DNA of 64,000 nt from Botryosphaeria dothidea (taxonomy: Eukaryota > Ascomycota > Dothideomycetes > Botryosphaeriales > Botryosphaeriaceae), in the NCBI GenBank assembly GCA_011503125.2, contig WWBZ02000012.1, positions 186,001 through 250,000 of the forward strand. The letters run 5' to 3'. Positions 11,398 through 23,300 of this stretch are shown here, piece by piece (the stretch's first letter is position 1; each line of letters begins with the position of its first letter). A program made the position numbers and the translations under genes. The notes beneath the pieces are model-generated. The model was not told where the DNA came from. It saw nothing but the letters and a program-made list of their open reading frames with translations, and did no database searches.

Positions 11398-11870
11398 CAG
11401 GAATAGCAATGCGGATGTAGTGTCTTAACTGAATGAATTATGATGGTGGGCCGATGGCCTTCTATAAAGTGGCAGACCCATGGTAACAAAGTCTCCGAAG
11501 TTGATGATCTGATCTACCTAAGCTAGCTTTCGGGCCAGCATAAGTTAGTCAGGGCATTACGTCGTAGATATCCATGTCTTGTTGAAAGGAAATAATCACT
11601 AAACCTTTTTTGGTTCCCTAATATATTCCTAACCAGCTTTTTGTGCTTATTTCATCGGTAGTTTCCGGGCTTAGGCGCGTAAAGTAACCGCTTTTGAAGG
11701 ATTAAATAAAAGATGAACCTAAAACGTTAGTAGCACATCTAAGAAAGCTACCCAAGAAACAAACTAGGGATCACGGCATTTAAGTATAAATAGAAATGCC
11801 TCTAGACTTTATTCCGCCGAAAATACTACCTTCGAAGTCACGGCAGGAAGGTTACTATAGAAAGCCTAAT
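11398..11870. promoter_or_regulatory. Oxidase promoter and transition into RIPed DNA
   Basis: On the minus strand a TATA-like CTTTATAGAAG lies about 65 bp upstream of the oxidase ATG (near 11465). From about 11640 rightward CpA and TpG become rare and CTAG/TATA motifs common, marking the edge of the RIPed repeat block only some 250 bp from the gene start. No ORF. Confidence 0.5.
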
Positions 11871-12012
11871 AGATAGATAAATTTATTTCTTCCCGATATA
11901 GCTCCCTTACGGGTCCATGCGGGGCTGGCTATCTATTATTATTTTACACGAGGGGGAAAACCTTTTCGCCTGGCAAAACCCCTCCTCTCTCTCTAGGTAT
12001 ACTATCCTAGAA
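11871..12012 (-). mobile_element. LINE 3' end fragment
   Basis: This matches the 3' terminal 140 bp of the minus-strand LINE at 51598-51735 almost base for base, including the short TATC-type tail. Unlike its surroundings it is only lightly RIPed. Confidence 0.85.
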
Positions 12013-12123
12013 AGTCTAATAACTATAAGATTTTTCTCGGTAGAGAAAATCCTTCGTAGCTTTTAGTCTATATATATTATCTAATAGGCGTACTTAGTAA
12101 ACTTTAATATTATATAAAAAAAC
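12013..12123. other. RIPed spacer between inverted LINE ends
   Basis: About 110 bp of TA-rich sequence lies between a minus-strand LINE 3' end and a plus-strand LINE 5' end. Nothing else is recognised. Confidence 0.3.
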
Positions 12124-12616
12124 ATGACCACGCCAAAAAATCGACCCTAAGCTACGGCGCCGGGAGAGGGCCCTAGGGACTCTCCTAGGCCTAGCCAGAC
12201 TTAAAACACTACTTAGAGTAGCTACAGCCGCGTCGTAGTTAATATAGAGGCCGTAAGAAGGGGCGAACAGCCCCCTCTAGTAACTACCTCTACTTAACTA
12301 TAACGCACCCCTAATAAACCGTAGGGCACCTAGTATAGTATAGAATACGTTAAAAGAGCCTTAAAGATAGTAGATATCCTCCTCTAAGCTCTATAAGCAT
12401 CTACTAGCCTCTCTTTAGTCCTCTCTAGCTAGGTAAAAAATTTTCTTAATATTACTAAGATAATCTTCTAGGATTATATCTCTATATACTAGAAGATAAA
12501 TACTAAGAAATCCGGCCTTAAGAATATTCTTAAGAAAGTATAGTAAGTCTAGAAGATAGTTAGCCGACTCTAGACTACTTCTACGCCCGTAGTACCTAGC
12601 TAGACTAATATTATAG
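12124..12616 (+). mobile_element. LINE 5' end fragment, RIPed
   Basis: It starts with the LINE 5' motif (ATGACCACGCC...CTACGGCGCCGGGAGAGG) seen at 56721 (minus) and 20377 (plus). It continues into the N-terminal part of ORF1 with many TAG stops. It is cut at 12617 by a Gypsy-C LTR. Confidence 0.85.
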
Positions 12617-13105
12617 TATAATAAACGGATCTTAGAAGGCGGAGAGACGAGATAACGAAGCCGGTAAAGATAGTAGAGGTAAAGTAAATGCCGAAGTATA
12701 AAGATATAGTTTAAAGGGCGAGAGTACGAGGTACGAGAGACGAGGGACGAGGAATAAGGGACGAGGAAGGTAAATAAGGTCTAATTTAAGGCGTACTAAG
12801 TTATACGTAAGAAATACTTATTACTAGACTAAAGAACTAACTATAAAGTAGAGGGGTAAGCTTTATATATATAAAGAACGAACTAAAATACTAGCTTTCT
12901 AATTTATAAGTAGGTAAGTCTAGATTTAGATTTTAAATTAACGAAGGTAAATAAGTAAGAAGTCTATATAAGCTACGTTTATAATAGTAGGCTCTCCTCT
13001 CTAGAGATAAGTTCCTACGAGTCTTTAGCCTAAGAATCGAGGTTTCGAAGAGTAATATTTATAGAACGTATTAAGAGCTTTAAGGTCTTTAATAAGGTCG
13101 TAAGG
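12617..13105 (-). mobile_element. Gypsy-C 3' LTR (12617-12986) and 3' internal end, minus strand
   Basis: 12617-12986 is the reverse complement of the 372 bp Gypsy-C LTR, here about 370 bp with RIP changes at both ends. Next to it, 12987 to about 13105 matches the reverse complement of the Gypsy-C region just upstream of its 3' LTR (about 40780-40903), the tail of the chromodomain. The match stops abruptly near 13105, so the element is truncated there. Confidence 0.85.
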
Positions 13106-13719
13106 CTCTATTAACTAGAATCCCCTTATTTCTTAGGCAGCGCTTATTATCTAGTTTTAGTTACTATAATCTCTTAAAGATTCTACCGGAGAAGAGAAGG
13201 GCATTAATTTACTACTATTTATACCTAATACCCTCGGATATTACTTTCTCGAATATACTTATTTCCTCGGTTATATTAGCTTAGATTTATATATTTAAGA
13301 ATACTTATTCTTCTTTACTAAGAAGAATAGGCAGAAATTTAGCTCTTTCTTCTAATCTTATATAGTTTAGAGCCTAAGGCCTACTAATAGTTCGATAGTT
13401 ATAAGCCCGGCTATCGTATTAAAGCGTAGACCGAATAGATAGTAAGGAATTACTTCCTAAAAACTAATAATTAGAATTCTAGAATAAGACTATTTAACTA
13501 TAACGGAATTAACTAAGAAAACCGTTATTCTTAATCGACCTTTAGACTAGAATAACTAGCTATATCTTATACGCTTACGAGCTAAGGCTCTAGGTATTTA
13601 GAAAGTAGTTAATCCTAAAAAGACTATACGACCTAATTAGATTCTAGATCCCGGTAACCTACCGCCGTTACTACTAGATAACGATACTTAAGGATAAAAT
13701 CGATTTAAGACCTAGTATA
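13106..13719. other. Unidentified RIP-damaged sequence
   Basis: Saturated with TAG/TAA after RIP and matching none of the other families in the window. A plus-strand frame from about 13130 keeps long runs of coding-like residues interrupted by TAG at likely Gln/Trp positions, so it may be a dead gene or transposase. I do not recognise it. Confidence 0.3.
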
Positions 13720-13903
13720 TATTAGAGTCTGAAGCCTTAGGATCAAGCCTCAGAGGATCATCGGCGGGTCACGTGACGCCAAGCCTCCCTTGTATATAAC
13801 TCTTTCCTTTCTTCTACGTCTTCTCTTCTTTCTCCTTAAGTCTAGCTTAACGTACATAGCGCAATATACCTTTCAGCGATCATCCTGAGGTTGAGCCCTG
13901 ACA
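13720..13903 (+). repeat. Gypsy-A copy 1 5' LTR
   Basis: 184 bp, from TATTAGAG (TGTTAGAG with one RIP change) to CCCTGACA. Only two RIP-type changes are seen, both within the first 19 bp. It holds a TATATAA box at about 13793-13799. Confidence 0.93.
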
Positions 13904-14030
13904 TTAGCTAGACTTCCCATATTGGACTTACTGGACATCGGATCACTGGCACAGTTGCGCACTAGAATCACTGGAATCACTGGAATCACTGGAATCACTG
14001 GAATCACCGGAATCACCGGAATCACTCGAT

Positions 14031-15227
14031 ATGAGTCCTCAAGAGCATGGACAAGAGCTACAGGCTCAAGAGAACCAAGAAACGAAGCGGTTACTGCTAC
14101 AAATGATGGCACGAATGGATACTCTTACCCAAGAGGTTATACAGCTTAAGGAGGAGAAGGAGGAACTCTTGAAGGTAGGAGGCGCCCAAACCCCTTCCAT
14201 ACAACCCTTAGGGGAGGCCGGAGAAAAGGAGGCTAGGGTAGCCGGAATTGCCTCGGACCCCCCTGCCCCTGAGTTAGAACCCACCAGCCACCCTACCAAG
14301 ACAGGCCCCACGAAGAACCTCGGCCCTCTCGCCGAGTTTTCGGGTAATAGAGAAGAACTCGAGCCTTGGATTACCCAGGCCCAAGCCAAACTCGTCGTGG
14401 ACTACACGAGTTACACTAAAGCTACGAAGTTTTTTATGCTTCACAATCGGCTTAGGGGCGAAGCAGCTCGTTAGCTACAGCCCTAGGTACAAGCTAGCAC
14501 CAACACGACTAGCATGACTGCTCAGTGCCTACTAGATCAGCTACGCCTATCATTTGGCGACCCCCACGTGCAAGAGAAGGCCCAACGTAAGCTGCATAAG
14601 CTACGCCAAACTAACAAGCCTTTCATAGAGTACTTCACCGAATTCCGCAAACTCGTACTAGAGGCGGGAGGCACTAACTAGCCGGACGAGATCCTTAAGG
14701 CCTACCTAGAAGCAGGGCTTAGCCAGGAGCTCCAGCGAAGTATAATCGGCCTTGGGAATACTAGCCAGTCTTTCGAGGACTACTGCACGGAGTTGAAACG
14801 TGTTAGTAACTAACTGGAAGCGTTCAACCTACGCAATACGGGCAAGAAGCCCCAGCAGGGCTGGCAACAAGACTGGTGGCGTGGTCAGAATAAAGTTGGC
14901 TCGGCAGGGTCTACTGGCAGGCAGCCAGGGTCCAAGCCAAAGCCGACCACGCCCCAGCAAGATAAAATGGAATAGGAACCTACAGGGCCTGCAAGGGCCG
15001 CCCAAGGACGTCGTATCAAGTGGGTAGACGAGCAAGAGATGCAAAGACGCAAGGATGAGGGTCGTTGCCTACGCTGTGGCGACTCTATGCATAGGGTTGC
15101 CCAGTGCCCATGGCTGCCACCAAGGAGGCCAGCAAGGCTCGCAAAGCCTACCCAACAGGAGGAACACGTGGGACCGGAACTAGAAGACTTGGAGGACGAG
15201 TCCTCCTCCCAGCAGTCGGAAAACTAA
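14031..15227 (+). pseudogene. Gypsy-A copy 1 gag, RIP-interrupted
   Basis: The ATG at 14031 and the stop at 15227 align with the intact 398-codon gag at 31950-30754. TAG or TAA codons replace Gln or Trp codons at about 14473, 14487, 14680, 14811 and 14973. The CCHC knuckle near 15060-15110 is still readable. Tandem ITG-coding 9-mers (about 13965-14023) lie just upstream in the leader. Confidence 0.92.
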
Positions 15228-18200
15228 AAGCTCCTGTCGAAAATCGCAGGCAGGAGCCCACAGTGGAGGAAAAGCAGGAAGTGCGGAACGAATGGCGCAA
15301 GCAGCAACGTAAGCTAGAACAAGATTCACTCCTTACCCCAGTTATAATCAATAAAGAGTCTTTCGGTAAAGCTCTCGCCGATACTAGTTGTGAATTCTAC
15401 GCTGTTATGAGCCACGGTTTTGCTAAACGCTGCAACCTCCCGCGTATAAAGATCTCCCCAAGGACACTGAACGGACTTACACCTATAGGATAGAAAATAG
15501 ACGAGGTTGCCTGGGCTGAGGTAGACATTGGAGGCCACTGCCAGAAGCGCATGTTCTTCTACATCGTGCCTAGGCTTTCCGGTTGCGACCTAATGTTGGG
15601 AAGCCCATGGATGGTATAGGAAAAAGCGGTACTCGATCAAAGTAAACGGACTATTACCTTTAAGGACATAGGGCTAGTGGTAAAACAAGCAATGGATCTT
15701 CCTAGCCCTCAGGGCAAGCTCATCGGAGCCTCTGCCTTCAGTTACCTCTTAAGGAACCGAGAAAAGAAAGGGTACCAAGTCTTTACAGCGAGCCTAGCGG
15801 ATATTAATAAGGCTCTTTAAGAGAAAACCCCCACGGATACTTAGGCCCGGCTACCTAGCTGGGTAGACCCTCGATAGATACGCCTATTTGACAAGAAGGA
15901 GGCAGATAAACTCCCACCGCACCGGCCTGGAATTGACCACCAAATCGAATTGGAAAAGGATAGTAACGGCAAAACACCGGACGCCCCATGGGGACCCCTA
16001 TATAATATGTCCCGTGACGAGCTTCTAGTACTTAGGAAGACTCTTAACGAACTACTCGACAAGGGGTTTATCCGGGTAAGCAATTCCCCGGCTGCTGCTC
16101 CCGTACTATTTGTTAAGAAACTAGGCGGAGGCCTACGCTTCTGCTGTGACTACCGGGCTCTTAATCGAATTACGAGAAAGGACCGCTATCCCCTACTACT
16201 AATCTAGGAGACCCTTAATCGGATTAGCAAAGCAAGATGGTTTACGAAACTAGATGTAACTACTACCTTCTATCGGATACGAATCGCGGAGGGAAGCGAG
16301 TGGTTGATAGCATTCCGGACCCGATTTAGACTCTTCGAATGGCTAGTGACACCTTTTGGACTAGCAAATGCCCCGAGTACCTTCCAACGGTATATTAATT
16401 GGACCCTAAAGGACTTCCTTGACGATTTTGTCTCCGCGTACGTAGATGACATCCTAATCTTCACGGACGGATCCCGCCGGGAGTACCGGGAAAAGGTCGA
16501 TAAGGTCTTAGAGAAATTGGATGCTGCAGGTCTACAACTCGACCTAAAGAAATGCGAATTCGAAGTTCAGTCGACTAAGTATCTTGGGTATATTATCGAA
16601 GCAGGTAAAGGTATCTATATGGACCCGGAAAAGATTAAAGCAATTCAAGAATGGAAAGCTCCTACCACGGCAAAGGGCGTACTCGGTTTCCTCGGTTTTG
16701 CGAACTTCTATCGGCGTTTTATTAAGGGCTTTTCTAACCTAGTAGCCCCTCTAGTATTACTTACGAGGAAGAACGTGCCCTTCTAATAGAACTAGGAAAC
16801 CGAGCTCGCGTTTAGGAAATTAAAAAAGGCTTTTATCACGGCACCGGTCCTTATGCAATTCGACCCGGAACGGGAGACAATTCTCGCCACGGACTCCTTA
16901 GGATACTATACTAGAGGGGTGCTCTAACAGTTCGATAACGATGGTTTTCTACGGCCCGTAGCGTTCTTCTCGAAAAAGAACCTACCCGCGGAATATAACT
17001 ATCTAATCTACGATAAGGAACTACTCGTAGTAGTTAAGTGCTTACGCTAGTGGGATGCTAAACTAAAGGGGCTACACTAGTTTAAGATCCTTACTAATTA
17101 TAAGAACTTAGAGTACTTTACTACTGCGAGGAGACTCTCTAAGAGGCAGATTCGATAGTGGAGAGAGCTTAGCCGCTTCTTCTTTATTATTAAATATACG
17201 CTAGGAAAGACTAACGGATTGGCGGACGCATTGACAAGAAGGGACTAGGACCTACTAACCACGGATATGGACGAAAGGCTCGAACAAAGGACGGCTCAAC
17301 TGCTCTAAACAACGGCCTAAGGACTCGTGCTAAATATAGGCTCACCGGAAGACCTAGAAGAGCAAGGAAACTAGGATAACGGAGACCTGCTATTATTAGA
17401 AGAAGCCATAGCAGTCGAACCTCGACAGGCACGACCAGGACAACTCGGATAAGAACTACCTCCCCTTGAGGAACAATGGCAAGAGGCACTCTAATAAGAC
17501 TAAGTACTAAAGCAACTCCGGGAAGCAGTACAACGAGGAGAAGGGACCTTCCCACCGGAGTTTGCAACTAAGTTTAAGATCTCGATCGCGGAGTATTTAC
17601 TAGACTATTAAGGAAACCTCCTCTTTAGGGAAAGGAAATGGGTACCGGACTCCGAGCTACTACGAACAAGGATTATCCAAGAGATGCATGACTCTCCCCT
17701 CTCGGCACACCCCGGACGCGTTTAAACTACCTCCCTCGTGGTAAGGCACTTCTTCTAGCTAGGATTCGTTAACGATATCCGGAGGTTTTATAGGAACTAT
17801 AACGTCTGTAGAAGGACTAAGGTCTAGAGGGATCGGAAGCAAGGGTTACTTAAACCGTTACTAGTACTAAGTCGTTAATGAAGAGAGATCTCTATTGACT
17901 TTATTAGGCCCCTACTATTAAGCAACGGGTGCGAGATACTTATAGTAATTACCGATAGGCTAGGGAAAGGAGTGACCCTTAAGGCCTGCCCGAATACTAA
18001 GACGGAAACTATTGCAAGGCTCTTTATTACATGCTTCTACCGGAACCACGGAATCCTAACGGCAATTATATCTAATAGGGGAACGCAGTTCGTTAGCCTT
18101 CTCTAGTAACGTATCTATTAACTGCTTAAGATTAAGAGGCGTATCTTAACGGCCTACCACCCTTAAACGGACGGATTAACGGAGAGAATAAACACTGAAG

Positions 18201-18966
18201 TGGAAAGGAAGCTAGTACTATTCGTGGACCACTACTAATAAGACTGGGCGGACTAGCTACTAATAGTCTAGCTAGCTCTTAATGGGAGGACCTCGGCTAT
18301 AATATAGGCAAGCCCGTTCTTTCTCTCCCACGGATATTACCTCGAGCCTCTAGAGTTATCCGAAGACCTCTAGCCCGGCGACCTCTAGAGGGACTCTCTA
18401 GTAGCAAGGGTAGAAGTAATCGTGGCAAAGATTAAAGAGGTAACGGACTGGGCATAGATGGCTATAGCAGATACCTAATAAGAACAGGAACGGCAAGCAA
18501 ACCGGCGAAGAAACCTATCCCCTACGTACAAGGTAGGTAATAAGGTCTAGCTACACCTAAAGAACCTAAGGACGGATAGGCTAAGTAAGAAGCTCGATAA
18601 TAAGGTAGCTAAGTTTACTATTATCGAGGTAGTTGGATCCTATAGCTATAAATTGGATATCCCCGGAGCGGTACATAACGTCTTTAATATAGACCTACTC
18701 CGGCCAGCAGGAATAGACCCCTTACTAAGCCAAGAATAAGACGACTACCAACCTCCACCAGTTTAAGTAGATGGTTAAGACGAATGGAGAGTAGAGGCAG
18801 TCTTAAGTGAACGAATGGCAAGAAAACCAGGGCAAAGGAGGCGCCAACTCTAGTACCAAGTTAAATAGGAAGGATATACAAGGCCAACATGGGAACCGGC
18901 ATCAGCACTACAGGACACAGCAGCGCTAGACACGTACCTAAAACAGAAGGACCGACAAGAGCTCTA
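15104..18966 (+). pseudogene. Gypsy-A copy 1 pol, RIP-interrupted
   Basis: Collinear with the intact 1287-codon pol at 30877-27014: protease (the DTG site reads DTS at about 15382), RT with YVDDILIF near 16440, RNase H, integrase and chromodomain. Dozens of TAG stops occur, concentrated from about 16780 to 18870. The RT core at 16300-16786 is open for 160 codons. It is not able to make a full protein. Confidence 0.92.
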
Positions 18967-19567
18967 AGGGAACTAGAATAGGACTAGGAGGGAACCAAGC
19001 GTAGACTACCAGTGGACAAAAAGTCAAGCGGTTTGGCCCGGCCGGAGCCGAGCCTGCACACACCAGATGAGCACTGCACCACCCGCCCCGAGGGCGAGCG
19101 AGGCATAAGCGGTCACCTAGTATGGGCATTACAGACCACAGGACCTAGTCCCGTGCCGGACAACCCTCTTCCTGCCAACAGGCAGGCCCTCAATTCGACA
19201 GCCAGTCGACAAGCTCATAGGAGCCAGTCAACTGAGGGATGTCGCCACCCCAAGGCACGTATCACCGCACCTGCTGTTGGTCAGCCAAGTTTCCAACTAC
19301 GCCATGTAGCCGTTTGATGATTCAGGGTTCGCTTTTTCAACCCATATACCCACACCCACCAAAACGCGACCAACAAACAAGCAGGGCAAGCAGGGCAAGC
19401 AGGGCAAGCAGGGCAAGCAGGGCAAGCAAGGCAAGCAAGGCAAGCAAGGCAAGCAGGGCAGGAAGGGTCAAAAACAGAGAAAGGTCAAAAAAAAAAAAAA
19501 AAGCAACAGTCCCCACCCGGATTCGAACCCGCAACCTCTCGAACCGGGAAGAGGAGGGGGGGAGTGA
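18967..19567 (+). repeat. Gypsy-A copy 1 3' non-coding region with 9-bp tandem repeat, A-tract and tRNA-like block
   Basis: This contains a GC-rich 101-codon ORF (19012-19317) of unclear status and about ten copies of a 9-mer CAAGCAGGG/CAAGCAAGG (about 19380-19465). These are followed by an A-run (about 19488-19503), the block CCGGATTCGAACCCG (reverse complement of a tRNA T-arm), and a polypurine tract next to the LTR. It is almost identical to 26396-27013. Confidence 0.8.
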
Positions 19568-19751
19568 TGTTAGAGTCTGAAGCCTCAGGATCAAGCCTCA
19601 GAGGATCATCGGCGGGTCACGTGACGCCAAGCCTCCCTTGTATATAACTCTTTCCTTTCTTCTACGTCTTCTCTTCTTTCTCCTTAAGTCTAGCTTAACG
19701 TATATAGCGTAATATATCTTTTAGCGATTATCCTAAGGTTAAGCCCTAATA
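19568..19751 (+). repeat. Gypsy-A copy 1 3' LTR
   Basis: 184 bp. The first ~135 bp are clean, while the last ~50 bp carry about eight CpA/TpG-to-TpA changes, so the RIP boundary is sharp within the LTR. Confidence 0.93.
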
Positions 19752-20376
19752 ATCTAGAACTAGTAGCTTTAGTTCTTAGCCTAGATATCTTAAGAGTATA
19801 TAACTACGTATTTTATAGAAGGCTTCTCTATAATATAAGAATAGTAAAACTCCTAGAATAGGTAGAAAGATTTACCCGATTTTTTTTATAGGACCGTACT
19901 ACTTAGCTATCCTTCGGAGACTTTACTAGTCTACTAATCTAGATCTTAACCGGGATTTCCTAGAAATTCTTACTATCGCCGATACTCTACCTATTCTTTA
20001 CTTCTAACCTACTTATATAGCTACGTAGAAATAATATCTTCCCCCTTAGATTCGTTAATAATATTAATATTCTAATTTTTAGTAGATCTATATAATAGAA
20101 CTATAGAATACTAGAGGAAGTATATTAAATTTACGAGTACTAGGTAGCTATCTACGGGTTAGCTTTCTCGCCCGATAAGTATTACCTTATTTATTTTATA
20201 AGAAAACTAAGGAGATTTAATATAGTAGTAGAGATCCGTATCTCTAGATTTACTAGATATCTAGAGCCTATAATTAAGATTCTAGAAGTCTACGTAGATA
20301 ATAAGCTTAGATAAGAACTCTATATTAGAAAAATAGAAGCTAAGATAATTAAATAGTATATATCTCTCTTAAAAAA
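19752..20376 (+). mobile_element. LINE fragment, RT region
   Basis: This is a second copy of the LINE segment at about 23683-24296 (the RT core from the palm motif A region through the FVDD block), in the same orientation and heavily RIPed. It sits directly upstream of the full-length LINE, separated only by an A-run. It is truncated on the left by Gypsy-A copy 1. Confidence 0.85.
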
Positions 20377-23300
20377 AAATATAACTATACTAAAAAATCG
20401 ACTCTAAGCTACGGCGCCGGGAGAGGGCCCTAGAAACTCTCCTAGGCTTCGCGAGTTCTAAAATAGTACTTAAGATAACTATAGCCGCGAAGTAGTTAAT
20501 ATAGAGAATATAGAAAGAGGCGAACAGCCTCTCCTAGTAACTATCTCTATCTAGTTCTAATATATCCCTAAGAAATCGTAGAGTATCTAGTATAGCGTAG
20601 AATACGTTAAGAGAGCCTTAAAAATAGTAGATACCCTCCTCTAAGCCCTATAAATATCCGCTAGCCTCTCTTTAGTCCTCTCTAGCTAGATAAAAAATTT
20701 TCTCGATATTACTAAGATAATCTTCTAGAATTATATTACTATCTACTAGAAGGTAGCTACTAAGGAGCTAGGCCTTAAGAATATTCTTAAAGAGGTCTAA
20801 TAGATCTAAAAGATAGTTAACCGTATCTAGGCTACCTCTATATCTATATCTAATACTCGTAGCTAGGTATAAATTATAGCCTAAGTAGCCCCGAAGCCCT
20901 CTACCCCCCTAGCTACTACTAAACTTATTCTCTACTTTCTAGAGATAGTAAATAGATAAGAAATAGCTAAGCTCTTAAATAAGATAATTATTAGAAAGAT
21001 CTAGGTAGGAAAAAGCTAGGCGTATAAGAAAGTACTTACTACTAAGAAGCTCCCTAGTAGAGACGTTAGAATCTTTATACCGGATAAAGTAACTAGAATA
21101 GCCCTTCTCTAGGACTAGAAATAAACTATAGAACTAGGAAAAGAAGTTAGGCCTAACTAGTAGCTATACTTAGTACTAGTATATAACGTTTCTCGAGAAG
21201 AAATCGATACTATAGACCCCTAAGCTATCTAAACTATCTAGAAGTAGAATCTATCTCTATACCTAAGACTACGTATTAGTAAGCTAGCCTAGCTAAAGAG
21301 GAAGCTCCTAGAGAAGAAAACTTACTCGACTATTATTCTTAGTACTATAAACCCCGAAACCGCTAACTAGATTATTAATAAGGGGCTAGTTATTAACTTT
21401 ACTATCTATATAGCGTAGTACTATAACGTAGCCTTTATAGTAATCTAGTATTTTAAGTACTAGGCCTACGGATATATTACTAACTATTATAAAAAGAAGA
21501 AAAAGTACGAATAGTATAGTAAGGTATATAATACTAGGAACTACCCTAAGAAAAGTATATAGTACGTAAACTACTCTTAAAGGTATATAGCCTAGAGTAA
21601 CTCCTATCTAGTACGTAGAGCCTACTATACTAAGGCCGCCTAGGCCCGCCTAGTAGTACTAGAAAGGTACCGAGAAAGACCCCTAATAATTAAAATATAG
21701 CCTTAAACTAACTAGTTAACCGTTAGACTAAGGAAGAGAATTAGGAAGAAGGAGCCGGTTAAGAGGGGACTAGGTAGGCTAAGAGACTTAAGCCGCCTTC
21801 CGCCTCTTAACTAAATAAGGTTTACCGAACTTAATAGCTTATAATACGCCTTAGAGGAGCCCGCGGGAACTCCCTCCTTATAGCCTATACTACTAGCCTC
21901 CTCGTAGCCGGATCTAGAGATAGAAGAAAGTTAATATTAGATATAGGCTCTCTCTCTATTATATAGTATAACGTCTATAAGAGTAAGAATAGGGTAATAC
22001 TTCCGCTCTTTAAGGAAGTAGACCTAAAGATCTACTATATCCTAGCTATCTAGGAACCTTAGAGAAACCTAAGGGTTAAGATAATAGTAAGACACCCTAT
22101 CTACTATATAGTTTTTCCCTAAAAGAAAGTAGTAAGAACCTACTTATTTATAAGTAAGGCTATTAGCTCCGACTCCTAGTAAGCAATAGTCTATTTACTA
22201 AATCTTATTATACTATCCCTTATTACTAGGATATATATAATCTATATTTATAACTACTATAATCTCCCGCTAGCCTCTTATACTAGTATAGCGCTAGAAA
22301 CCCTATCTCTTCTACCGGAAGTTCTTAGAAAACTAGGAGAGTATATTCTCCTAGGGGACTTTAACCTCTACTATCCTATCTAGAGAGATATAACCTTTCT
22401 AATATACTATACTCTAGCGGATAACCTAATTAAGATAGCTACCGTAGCTAATCTTAACCTAGCCCTTCTAAGGGGTACTATTACTAAACGAGATAGTAGT
22501 AGCGAGAGTACTCTAGACCTTATCTTTATATTACGGTAGCTAGAGGAGAGAATTCTTAGCTATAGAGTTAGCTAGAAGCTCGAATTATCCTCTAACTACC
22601 TACCTATCCTTACTATACTTAATTTTTCTTCTACTTCCGTAGAACTACGCCCTCTAAGGCTCTAGTAGAAGAAAGTAGACTAGAAGAGAACTAATAATAT
22701 ACTCTAATTAAAGCTCGAACACCTTAAAGTAGCTCCTCTTAATACTAAAGTAGACTTAGATTACTTTACTATACTACTCTAGAAGGCTATCTAAAGAATA
22801 ATCTAGAAGACTATTCTAGTAGCGAGACCCTCGCCCTAGGCCTCTATATAATAGATAAAAAAGTATTCGGATCTAGTATACTAGGCTAGAGTAGCTAGAA
22901 GAAAGTAGACGGCTATAGAGAGGGAGGAGGACTAGGTAGTATACTAAACTATTACTAATAGTAAGAAGAGGTAGATTAGAAGAGATAGAATAAAAGTATA
23001 GCGCAGAATAGTAGCTAAGATTACTTCGAACCTATCTATACTCTAGAAGCTCTTAAAATAGGTAAGAATAAGAGTACTAAAACCTCTAGCCCTATCTTAG
23101 TTTCTACCCCTCTAGAGAGTAGATAAATAACTATATTACGATAACTAGTCTAAGGTAGAAATCCTTACTAACTAGTTCTTTCTATCTTCTAGGGCTACCG
23201 ACCTCTTAGATCTAGATAGGTATATATACTTAGTACTAGTAGAGATTCCCTAAGACCTTACTAAAGAGTAGATCCTCTATACTATTAAGAAGCTTCCCCT

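Larger units (their letters stand above)
13720..19751 (+). mobile_element. Gypsy-A copy 1, full-length chromovirus, partly RIPed
   Basis: A 6.0 kb Ty3/Gypsy element with two 184 bp LTRs and the same gag, pol and 3' region order as the intact copy at 26212-32261. TAG stops break gag and pol, most densely at about 16.8-18.6 kb. The first kilobase and 18.88-19.70 kb are nearly clean. The five bases flanking the two ends (GTATA and ATCTA) do not match, so no TSD is visible. Confidence 0.92.

Noticed and set aside
19012..19317. 101-codon ORF after Gypsy-A pol as a real extra gene
   Set aside because: It is conserved between both copies, but that tract is nearly identical at the DNA level, so there is no evidence of protein-level selection. 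It is mentioned only as part of the 3' region.
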